The notes: a model not told the origin generated them from the sequence alone. Counted from the first letter of the stretch, positions 1 to 5,490 are shown. The stretch is DNA of 5,757 bases from Candidatus Woesearchaeota archaeon UBA153 (GCA_002503705.1 DASH01000037.1:1-5757), one strand, 5' to 3'. A program made the numbers and translations.

Positions 1-873
1 GCCTTCGACGACCTTCGCGAGCAACCCTTGCCGCTTCACCGCCGCCTCGGCGAGCTCGTCGAAGTGGCGGAGCAACGCGAGGATCGCCGCTTTCGTGCCA
101 GACCTGCTCCTGCCCGCGATGAACAAGAGGCCTTTCGTCGGCGCGAACGGGTTCTTCATCTTCACGATAACCCCTATTTCGTCGCTCTCGTACTCGTTTC
201 CCGTCGTTGTCGAGCGTATCGTCCGGCCTTCGTTCGTGAACCGTAACGGCAGCTTCTCGTTCAGCCGCGCCGTGACCGTGTTGACGATGGGGCCGCCGAT
301 GACGATCAGATTCTGGCGCAATTCCTCTTCGCGGAGCTCCGTGTCGAGCTTGACGACGGGTCCCGGGCGTTCAGCGAGGAAGCTCCCTAAGAACACGGCG
401 ACGTCGATCGCGTAGCTCCCGTCCTTCGCGCGCGCCATGCTCGGGCCGTGGGGTTCGGGACTGCCGACGACGATGAGGAACTCCGGCTTGCCGTTCGTGA
501 TGAAGGGCGCGAGGAGCGCTTCCGCGGTCGCTCCTGTCGTCGTGATTTTCGTCGTCTCGCGCGGTTCGGCGAAGAGGACCGCGAAGCTTGGCGCCGCGAG
601 TTCGTAGTACTTCGCGCTTCCGCCTTGGACTTCGGAACGCCGCTCTTCTTTGATGAGGCCCGCGTTTTCAAGCTTGCGGACGTGGTAGTAGACTTTCTGC
701 TCGTGCACGCCGAGGGTTTTCGCGAGTTCGTGGCTGTAGCGTGGTTGAGCGGCGAGGGCGTGGAGGATTCGTTGCGCGAGCTTCGAACTGCTCGCTTTGA
801 GCTGTCCCGCGTCCCGCGGGAGGCAGGCGAGGCTTCGCAACCCGTCCTCTTTCTCGTCGACAAAACGCGCCAT
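1..873 (-). CDS. ArsR-like winged-helix regulator with large C-terminal domain (3' end missing)
   Basis: The reading frame is open from the ATG at 873 to the left edge: 291 codons with no stop, so the C-terminus lies outside the window. Residues about 30-92 form a winged helix-turn-helix of the ArsR type: a first helix (KLAQRILHALAAQ), a recognition helix region (GVHEQKVYYHVRKLENAGLI), then a basic wing ending in KYYEL. This part should bind DNA. Residues about 130-270 form a separate alpha/beta-looking domain with VVGSPEPHGP (135-144), LIVIGGPIVNTVTARLN (189-205) and LLFIAGRSRSGTKAA (249-263). I have the impression this resembles a domain seen in archaeal S-layer-like and regulator proteins, but I cannot name it firmly. 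No signal peptide or membrane segment is visible, so it is probably cytoplasmic. AGGTG at 881-885 (as read on the minus strand) lies 7 nt before the ATG and supports this start. The gene is divergent from glmM. It could control the neighbouring amino-sugar genes, but this is inference. Confidence 0.85.
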   Translation of the reverse strand, partial: MARFVDEKEDGLRSLACLPRDAGQLKASSSKLAQRILHALAAQPRYSHELAKTLGVHEQKVYYHVRKLENAGLIKEERRSEVQGGSAKYYELAAPSFAVLFAEPRETTKITTTGATAEALLAPFITNGKPEFLIVVGSPEPHGPSMARAKDGSYAIDVAVFLGSFLAERPGPVVKLDTELREEELRQNLIVIGGPIVNTVTARLNEKLPLRFTNEGRTIRSTTTGNEYESDEIGVIVKMKNPFAPTKGLLFIAGRSRSGTKAAILALLRHFDELAEAAVKRQGLLAKVVEG

Positions 874-892
874 GAGTGTCCACCTTTGTCCG

Positions 893-907
893 CCGAGCGC
901 GGCTCGG
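893..907. repeat. 15-bp dyad CCGAGC-N3-GCTCGG upstream of the regulator
   Basis: This is a perfect 6-bp inverted repeat with a 3-nt centre, GCG on the plus strand. It lies 7 bp upstream of the ribosome binding site of the minus-strand regulator. In its mRNA it could form a GC-rich triloop hairpin next to the Shine-Dalgarno sequence. As DNA it could be a binding site for the regulator's own winged helix. The same arms and spacer length recur before glmS at 3606-3620. Confidence 0.55.
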
Positions 908-1005
908 TCGCTGCTGGCGCGACACGGTTTTTCTCGTCCGAGTTCTCGCGGGTATGTCTGTACTGTTCTGAACGATGACTGTGATTTTTGTCGCGCCAGT
1001 CGTTT

Positions 1006-1021
1006 CCCGTCTGACGACGGG
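1006..1021. repeat. Inverted repeat CCCGTC-N4-GACGGG, candidate operator
   Basis: This is a perfect 6-bp inverted repeat with a TGAC centre. It lies between the minus-strand TATA box (1028-1035) and the transcription start expected about 23-26 nt beyond it, near 1005. A protein bound here would block polymerase recruitment or initiation at the regulator's own promoter, a common arrangement for archaeal autorepressors. The repeat is seen directly; operator function is inferred. Confidence 0.45.
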
Positions 1022-1027
1022 CCATAA

Positions 1028-1035
1028 TTATAAAA
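1028..1035 (-). promoter_or_regulatory. TATA box of the regulator gene
   Basis: On the minus strand this reads TTTTATAA, in an AT-rich island flanked by GC-rich DNA. Transcription would start near 1005, giving a leader of roughly 130 nt. That fits the presence of a Shine-Dalgarno sequence before the start codon at 873. I see no better TATA box closer to the gene. Neighbouring AT-rich positions could serve instead. Confidence 0.45.
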
Positions 1036-1046
1036 TATTTTTTACT

Positions 1047-1072
1047 AGTATTAAAACTTTTTTAATAATACT
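1047..1072. repeat. AT-rich inverted repeat abutting the glmM TATA box
   Basis: AGTATTA at 1047-1053 and TAATACT at 1066-1072 are exact 7-bp inverted arms, with centres 19 bp apart, close to two helical turns. The right arm runs into the glmM TATA box. An alternative pairing uses TTAAAA (1051-1056) with TTTTAA (1060-1065). A regulator bound here would sit at the TFB/TBP site. AT-rich DNA yields such repeats by chance easily, so confidence is low. Confidence 0.3.
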
Positions 1073-1078
1073 TATAAA
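1072..1078 (+). promoter_or_regulatory. TATA box of glmM (leaderless promoter)
   Basis: The sequence is CTTATAAACC, and the last A of TATAAA lies 23 nt before the ATG at 1101. Archaeal transcription usually starts about 22-27 nt after the box, so the mRNA would begin at or within a few bases of the start codon. There is no Shine-Dalgarno sequence before this ATG, consistent with a leaderless transcript. The promoter at 5535-5542 has the same TATAAACC and the same distance. Confidence 0.75.
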
Positions 1079-1100
1079 CCACCTGCTCTTCGTCACACCC

Positions 1101-2519
1101 ATGACCCTCCCAGAAGGCAAGATACCCCTCCCCGAAGGCAAGCGCGTCCTTTTCGGCACCGACGGCATCAGGGGCATCGCGAACAAGCACCCGATGACGC
1201 CGGAAGTCGCCTTGCAGCTCGGCAAAGCGGTCGCGAGACTCTTCACAAACGGGAAGAGTCCGCTCGTCATCCTCGGCAAGGACACGCGGCTGAGTGGGTA
1301 CATGCTCGAATCAGCCCTCGAAGCGGGCCTCGTCAGTGCGGGCGCGACCTGCTACCTCGTCGGCCCCATGCCCACCCCCGCGATCGCGCACCTGACGCGC
1401 AGCTTCGCCGCCGACGCGGGCATCGTCATCACCGCGAGCCACAACCCGGCAGAGCACAACGGCATCAAGATCTTCGACCGCGACGGCCTCAAACTGCCGG
1501 ACGCGCAAGAGCTGGAGATTGAAAAGCACGTTCTCGAAGGACTCAAGATGAGCCACTCGCTGGAATCGGCGGCCCGCGTTCAGAGTCCTGACGCTGCGCC
1601 CTTGGCGCTCGGAAAAGCCCGCCGCATCGACGACGCCCGCGGACGGTACATCGAATTCTGCAAATCAACGATCGGCAACAACTCGCTGAAAGGGCTGAAA
1701 GTGGTCTTGGACTGCGCGAACGGCGCCGCCTACCATATCACCCCCGTCATCCTGCAAGAGCTCGGCGCTGACGTCATCACCGTGCACGACGAGCCGGACG
1801 GGCTGAACATCAACGACGGTTGCGGCGCGACGCACCCGGACGTCATCCAGCGAGCGGTGTTGCAGCACAACGCGGACGCGGGCATCGCGCTCGACGGCGA
1901 CGCGGACCGGGTCGTCATGTGCGACGAGCACGGCACGATCATCGACGGCGACCGGCTCTTGGCCATCCTCGCCCTCGAGCTGAAGCGCGAAGGACGGCTG
2001 CGCCACGACCTCGTCGTCGCGACCGAGTACACGAACAAAGGGTTCGATGAGGCGATGGCGAAAGCCTCCATCAAGGTCGTCAGGGTCGAGAACGGCGACC
2101 GGTACGTTTTGGAAGAGCTCCACAAGCGCAAAGCGGTCTTGGGCGGCGAGCAGTCCGGCCACCTCATCCTGCTCGACTACGCGACGACCGGCGACGGGAC
2201 GATCGTGGCCTTGCAAGTCCTGAACCTCCTGAAAGCGTCCGGCCGGCCGTTGAGTGCGCTCGCGAGCGTCATGTCCTCCTGGCCGCAAATCGTCTTGAGC
2301 GTCGCAGTCAAAGAGCGACGGCCGTTCGACAAGATGCCCGGCGTGACCGCCGCGATCGCGGAAGCGGAACGCCGCCTCGGCAGCGATGGCCGCGTCTTCG
2401 TCCGCTACTCCGGCACCGAGCTGAAAGCGCGCGTCATGGTCGAGGCGAAAGACGGCAGCCTCCCCGCGAAGCTCGCCGAGCGGATCGTCATCGCGTTCCA
2501 GAAAGAGGCGGGATCGTGA
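1101..2519 (+). CDS. glmM: Phosphoglucosamine mutase (bacterial-type GlmM)
   Basis: This cytosolic enzyme interconverts glucosamine-6-phosphate and glucosamine-1-phosphate in UDP-GlcNAc synthesis. The 472-residue protein has all landmarks of the alpha-D-phosphohexomutase family: FGTDGIRG (18-25), the phosphoserine loop TASHNP with catalytic Ser113, the metal loop DGDADR (265-270), the sugar loop GGEQSGH (348-354) and the phosphate loop RYSGTE (435-440). Stretches such as GKDTRLSGYMLESALEAGL, GPMPTPA and GRYIEFCKST closely match bacterial GlmM as I remember it. The usual length is about 445; the excess is a longer N-terminus and a longer segment near 150-170. An in-frame ATG at 975 would add 42 residues, but these would be encoded by the promoter itself, so 1101 is the start. 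The phosphate loop has Leu441 where Pro is usual. The GTGA at 2516-2519 is shared with the next gene, indicating an operon. Confidence 0.95.
   Translation: MTLPEGKIPLPEGKRVLFGTDGIRGIANKHPMTPEVALQLGKAVARLFTNGKSPLVILGKDTRLSGYMLESALEAGLVSAGATCYLVGPMPTPAIAHLTRSFAADAGIVITASHNPAEHNGIKIFDRDGLKLPDAQELEIEKHVLEGLKMSHSLESAARVQSPDAAPLALGKARRIDDARGRYIEFCKSTIGNNSLKGLKVVLDCANGAAYHITPVILQELGADVITVHDEPDGLNINDGCGATHPDVIQRAVLQHNADAGIALDGDADRVVMCDEHGTIIDGDRLLAILALELKREGRLRHDLVVATEYTNKGFDEAMAKASIKVVRVENGDRYVLEELHKRKAVLGGEQSGHLILLDYATTGDGTIVALQVLNLLKASGRPLSALASVMSSWPQIVLSVAVKERRPFDKMPGVTAAIAEAERRLGSDGRVFVRYSGTELKARVMVEAKDGSLPAKLAERIVIAFQKEAGS
1107..1148 (+). repeat. 21-bp tandem duplication at the 5' end of glmM
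   Basis: CTCCCAGAAGGCAAG at 1107-1121 recurs at 1128-1142 with one mismatch and a period of 21 bp. It encodes LPEGK twice (residues 3-7 and 10-14), just before the FGTDGIRG motif. It accounts for part of the unusually long N-terminus and looks like a small in-frame duplication. Confidence 0.6.
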
Positions 2520-3529
2520 AGCGCGCCGTCGTCATCACCGCGTTGACGAAGAACGAGCGAGGCTTTCCCGTCACGAGCACGCGGCCGTACGGCGCCCTCC
2601 TCGTGGCGAACACGCCGCTCCTCCTCCACCAGCTCCGCGCGATGGGTGGCGCTTCGAGCGTCGTCCTCATCGCGACCGCCGAGAATCTCTCGGCGCTCGG
2701 AAAGCTCGCGAACGACCGCCTCGCCGAACCTGTCACGCTCATCGACGTCGCCGAACTCGACGACGTGGCGAACGCGCTCGCGACGGCGAGCTACCTCCTC
2801 CCTGGCGACTTGCTGCCGCTCGACGCGCTCACGCCGGAAGGGAGGCTGCTCCTCATCGAAGCCAAGCACGAGTCTGAAGAGGGCGGCGCGGCGAAGGCGT
2901 TGCTCGCCACGCTCGGGCTCGACGACACGCCGCGACTGGTGGTGGACGCGCTCCGCCTCAACTATCCTTGGGAGCTGCTGAGCGCGAACGAGCGCGTCCT
3001 CGAAGCGACCGTCCGGGAGAACGTCCTCGCGCGGGACGCGGTCATCGAGCCTGGCGTCACGATGAAAGGCGCGGTCCATATCGGCAGCGGCACCGTCGTC
3101 AAGACGGGCAGCTACTTGGAAGGGCCGATCTCTCTCGGCGCGGGCTGTGAGATTGGGCCGTTCTGCCACCTCCGGCCGCACACGTCCATCGCGGACGGCT
3201 GCCGGCTCGGCAAGACGGAAGTCGTCGATTGCGTTCTCTTTCCGAACTCCACGAGCAAGCACGTCGCGTACCTCGGCCACAGCGTCGTCGGCGAAGGCGT
3301 GAACATCGGCGCGTTCACGGTGACGAGCGACTATCGCCACGACGGCGGCGTCCACCGGACGTTCGTCGGCGAGCGGAAGGTCGACACTGGCCGCAAGAAG
3401 GTCGGCGCGTTCCTCGGTGATAACGTTCGCACGGGCGTGGGCACGCTCTTCTACCCCGGGCGGAAGTTGTGGCCGCGCATGACGACCTTGCCGGGCGAGA
3501 TCGTCACGCACGACAAGCGAGGCGAGTGA
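2516..3529 (+). CDS. GlmU-like glucosamine-1-phosphate acetyltransferase with decayed nucleotidyltransferase domain
   Basis: The 337-residue protein has two parts. Residues about 155-325 are a left-handed beta-helix of hexapeptide repeats (VIEPGVTMKGAVHIGSGTVV onward) like the acetyltransferase half of archaeal GlmU-like enzymes. KHVAYLGHSVVGEGVNIGA (248-266) matches GHLTYLGDAEIGDNVNIGA of E. coli GlmU, so His249 corresponds to its catalytic base His363. VDTGRKKVGAFLGDNVRTG (289-307) is typical of the archaeal branch. It should acetylate glucosamine-1-phosphate using acetyl-CoA. Residues 1-155 are a shrunken nucleotidyltransferase fold: NERGFPVTSTRPYGALLVANTPLL aligns with the signature region, but the GxG loop is gone and the TRPK lysine is Tyr25. 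Phe267 replaces a glycine usual in GAGT. The archaeal homologue ST0452 is about 401 residues. The GTG start overlaps the glmM stop (GTGA), and GAGG at 2505-2508 serves as ribosome binding site. UDP transfer is probably lost. Confidence 0.85.
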   Translation: MKRAVVITALTKNERGFPVTSTRPYGALLVANTPLLLHQLRAMGGASSVVLIATAENLSALGKLANDRLAEPVTLIDVAELDDVANALATASYLLPGDLLPLDALTPEGRLLLIEAKHESEEGGAAKALLATLGLDDTPRLVVDALRLNYPWELLSANERVLEATVRENVLARDAVIEPGVTMKGAVHIGSGTVVKTGSYLEGPISLGAGCEIGPFCHLRPHTSIADGCRLGKTEVVDCVLFPNSTSKHVAYLGHSVVGEGVNIGAFTVTSDYRHDGGVHRTFVGERKVDTGRKKVGAFLGDNVRTGVGTLFYPGRKLWPRMTTLPGEIVTHDKRGE

Positions 3530-3538
3530 AAAGCCGTC

Positions 3539-3551
3539 AATTTTCATTTAA
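3539..3551 (+). terminator. T-rich tract after the glmM operon, or weak promoter
   Basis: AATTTTCATTTAA lies 9 nt after the stop of the GlmU-like gene, in otherwise GC-rich DNA. Archaeal transcription often ends at such T-rich stretches without a hairpin. The same tract could be a poor TATA box for a glmS transcript starting near 3572-3580, just before the structured spacer. I cannot tell these apart from the sequence. Confidence 0.3.
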
Positions 3552-3584
3552 CATCGTCATTATGCAACGGGCCTGACGAGAAAA

Positions 3585-3668
3585 TCCGTGCCGCACCGGA
3601 GCCGTCCGAGCACCGCTCGGCAAAGCAATGATGCTGGCCGCCGCGAAGGCGGGTAAAGGCCGGTGCGG
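3585..3668 (+). ncRNA. Structured leader upstream of glmS, candidate cis-regulatory RNA
   Basis: The plus strand can fold into a four-helix element. P1 is a perfect 9-bp stem, 3591-3599 with 3660-3668 (CCGCACCGG/CCGGTGCGG). It encloses P2, 6 bp with an ACC triloop (3606-3611/3615-3620); P3, AGCA/TGCT with loop ATGA (3624-3635); and P4, CCGCC/GGCGG with loop GCGAA (3638-3652). A competing hairpin at 3585-3600 uses the 5' strand of P1. An A-rich, mostly unpaired segment follows up to the glmS ribosome binding site. I do not recognise the core of the bacterial glmS ribozyme or a tRNA. GC-rich DNA pairs easily, so the fold is a proposal. A role in controlling glmS is inferred from position. Confidence 0.4.
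3606..3620. repeat. 15-bp dyad CCGAGC-N3-GCTCGG upstream of glmS
   Basis: This is a perfect 6-bp inverted repeat with centre ACC, forming helix P2 of the proposed leader RNA. The arms and spacer length are identical to those of the dyad at 893-907 before the regulator gene. Both copies are in non-coding spacers. It may be a DNA operator for the winged-helix protein or a shared RNA hairpin. Confidence 0.5.
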
Positions 3669-3675
3669 AAAAACT

Positions 3676-3699
3676 CGAACAGGAACGTTCGCATCGAAC
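3676..3699 (+). repeat. CGAAC / GTTCG / CGAAC alternating arms
   Basis: CGAAC occurs at 3676-3680 and 3695-3699, with its complement GTTCG at 3687-3691 between them. The middle arm can pair with either neighbour but not both, giving loops of 6 or 3 nt. It lies between the proposed structured RNA and the glmS ribosome binding site. The pairing is short, so this is only suggestive. Confidence 0.3.
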
Positions 3700-3726
3700 A
3701 GAACAGAAAGAGCGACAAACGAGAAC

Positions 3727-3732
3727 AGGTGA
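3727..3732 (+). promoter_or_regulatory. Ribosome binding site of glmS
   Basis: AGGTGA matches the archaeal anti-Shine-Dalgarno and lies 7 nt before the GTG at 3740. It fixes this GTG as the start. The protein chemistry independently demands it, because the residue after the initiator must be the catalytic cysteine. Confidence 0.8.
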
Positions 3733-3739
3733 ACTGACC

Positions 3740-5452
3740 GTGTGCGGCATCATCGGCATCGTCTCCGAACAACCCTTCACGTCGAAGGAGGTCCTCTCCC
3801 GCTTGAAGAAGCTCGAGTACCGCGGGTACGACTCGTGGGGCTTGTGGAACGGCGAGACGCTCGTCAAGCAGACGGGCAAAATCGAGATTTTCGACGATGC
3901 GAAGCCGGTCTCGCTCGCGATCAGCCACACGCGCTGGGCGACGCACGGCGGCGTGACGGTCGAGAACTCGCACCCGCACCGCGCGGGGAACGTGACGATC
4001 GTCCACAACGGGATCATCGAGAACTGGAAAGAATTGAAAGCCGACCTCGAGAAGAGCGGCGCGCGGTTCAGTTCGGAGACTGACAGCGAGCTCATCGCTC
4101 ATTTCATCCAACAACGGCTCGCCGCCGCCGCGCCGATGAAGGACGTGCTGAAAGAGCTCGTCACGACGCTTGAGGGAACGTTCGCCGCGCTCATCATGGT
4201 CGACGGCGACACGAACCTGTACGCGGCGAAGCGCGACTCGCCCTTGGCGCTCGGCATCTGCGAGGGCCGGCTGATCGTCGCGAGCGACCTCTACGCGTTC
4301 AGCGACGCGACAGACCGGGCGTTGTTCTTCGAGAACGACGAGTACGCGGTCATCACGCCGACGTCGTATGCATTCTACGACGCGAACGGCGAGCGCGTCG
4401 AGAAAGAGGTCCGGACGTTCACGTGGAACGTCGCCGAAGAGACGAAAGAGTCGTACGAGCACTTCATGCTGAAAGAGATCCAGGAAGAGCCGGTCGCGTG
4501 CCAACGCATCGTGACGAGCCTGAACGGCGAGCAGCGCTCCCCGTTCGCGAGAGTCGTCGCCGCCATCCGCACCTCGTCGAAAATCGTCTTCACCGCGGCC
4601 GGCACCGCGTACCACGCTTCTTTGCTCGGCGCGTCGTTCCTGCACGCGCAAGGCGTGAACGCGCAAGCCATCATCGCCTCCGAATTCGAGAACTTCGTGA
4701 CGGTGGACGACGAGACGCTCGTGATCGCCGTCTCGCAGAGCGGCGAGACGATGGACGTCATCGAAGCGTTGAAGTACGCGCTCGACTGCGGCGCGACCGT
4801 CATGTCCATCGTCAACGTGCCGTACAGCACGATCGAACGGATGAGCTCGTTGTCCTTGCAGATCCTCGCCGGTCCAGAAGTGGCTGTGGCGTCGACGAAA
4901 GCCTTCACGAACCAGGCGACCGTCATGCTCGCGCTCGCGCAGGCGTTCGGGCACAAGAACGGCCTCGACAAGCTGCCGCAGAAGCTCGCGAAAGTCTTGA
5001 AGCTCGAGCCAGAGCTCGAGAAGCTCGCCCAGGAGCTCCACAAGAAAGACGACCTCTACATCATCGGCCGCAAATTGGGATATCCTGTCGCGCGCGAAGT
5101 CGCGCTGAAGATCAAAGAGGTCAGTTACGTGCACGCGGAAGGCATGATGGCCGGCGAGTTGAAACACGGCACGATCGCGCTCATCGAGAAAGGAACGCCG
5201 GTCTTGTCGCTCGTCTTCAACGACGACCACAAGATGCGCGGCTCGACGCAAGAAGTCACGGCGCGCGGCGCGCGCACCATCGTCATCGGGAACACGCCCG
5301 GCGACGACATCCAACTGGACGCGAAGAGCGAAGCGGAGTTCGCCATCCTCGCCGCGACCGTGGGACAAATACTTGCTTACCACCTCGCGAAAGCGCGCGG
5401 GTGCCCCATCGACAAACCGAGAAACCTTGCTAAGTGCGTCAGCGTCCTGTGA
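3740..5452 (+). CDS. glmS: Glutamine--fructose-6-phosphate aminotransferase (glucosamine-6-phosphate synthase)
   Basis: This cytosolic enzyme takes ammonia from glutamine and makes glucosamine-6-phosphate from fructose-6-phosphate, the committed step of the pathway. The 570-residue protein starts MCGIIGIV; removal of Met exposes the nucleophilic Cys. Glutaminase landmarks are RGYDSWG (28-34), SHTRWATHGG (62-71), HNGIIENW (89-96) and SETDSE (112-117). The linker has HFMLKEIQEEP (241-251). Two SIS domains follow, with GTAYHA (288-293), SEFENF (314-319), SQSGET (332-337) and VASTKAFTNQ (383-392) in the first. The second has YPVAREVALKIKEVSYVHAE (448-467), ELKHG (473-477) and the C-terminal RNLAKCVSVL. 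By analogy with E. coli Lys485, Glu488, His504 and Lys603, the isomerase residues are Lys457, Glu460, His476 and Lys565; all are present. It is somewhat shorter than the roughly 600 residues usual in bacteria, with no domain missing. A 210-bp spacer separates it from the GlmU-like gene, so it may have its own control. Confidence 0.96.
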   Translation: MCGIIGIVSEQPFTSKEVLSRLKKLEYRGYDSWGLWNGETLVKQTGKIEIFDDAKPVSLAISHTRWATHGGVTVENSHPHRAGNVTIVHNGIIENWKELKADLEKSGARFSSETDSELIAHFIQQRLAAAAPMKDVLKELVTTLEGTFAALIMVDGDTNLYAAKRDSPLALGICEGRLIVASDLYAFSDATDRALFFENDEYAVITPTSYAFYDANGERVEKEVRTFTWNVAEETKESYEHFMLKEIQEEPVACQRIVTSLNGEQRSPFARVVAAIRTSSKIVFTAAGTAYHASLLGASFLHAQGVNAQAIIASEFENFVTVDDETLVIAVSQSGETMDVIEALKYALDCGATVMSIVNVPYSTIERMSSLSLQILAGPEVAVASTKAFTNQATVMLALAQAFGHKNGLDKLPQKLAKVLKLEPELEKLAQELHKKDDLYIIGRKLGYPVAREVALKIKEVSYVHAEGMMAGELKHGTIALIEKGTPVLSLVFNDDHKMRGSTQEVTARGARTIVIGNTPGDDIQLDAKSEAEFAILAATVGQILAYHLAKARGCPIDKPRNLAKCVSVL

Positions 5453-5490
5453 TTTTAGCGAAGAGCGCGACGGTGCTGTGAAATGCAGAG

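Larger units (their letters stand above)
3628..3732 (+). other. Possible 34-codon leader ORF ending in the glmS ribosome binding site
   Basis: ATG at 3628 opens 34 codons ending at TGA 3730-3732, inside AGGTGA, 7 nt before the glmS start. The peptide is basic and rich in Thr, Arg and Ala (it begins MMLAAAKAGKGRCGK). No ribosome binding site precedes the ATG and the frame overlaps the folded region, so it may be chance. If translated, it would couple ribosome passage to glmS initiation. Confidence 0.15.

Noticed and set aside
448..978. 176-codon plus-strand frame antisense to the regulator
   Set aside because: It mirrors the GC-rich regulator codons, with no recognisable domain and no promoter or ribosome binding site of note.
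387..1025. 212-codon minus-strand frame over the regulator
   Set aside because: It is Ser/Arg/Thr-rich low-complexity sequence in the wrong frame. The frame from 873 gives a coherent winged helix, and this frame would also start next to the TATA box.
975..1100. N-terminal extension of GlmM with hydrophobic residues that could be mistaken for a signal peptide or membrane anchor
   Set aside because: The segment is encoded by the AT-rich promoter region including the TATA box. The leaderless ATG at 1101 fits the family length better.
2405..3547. 380-codon minus-strand frame opposite the GlmU-like gene
   Set aside because: It is a shadow of the plus-strand gene, very rich in Arg, Asp, Glu and Val, without family features.
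3562..3576. Four-codon ORF (ATG to TGA) before the structured spacer
   Set aside because: It is too short, without a ribosome binding site, and probably upstream of or at the transcript start.
3585..3700. tRNA gene or bacterial glmS ribozyme in the glmS spacer
   Set aside because: The 9-bp closing stem and arms do not fit tRNA geometry, and GTTCGCATC lacks the conserved T-loop A. The glmS ribozyme core as I remember it is not found.
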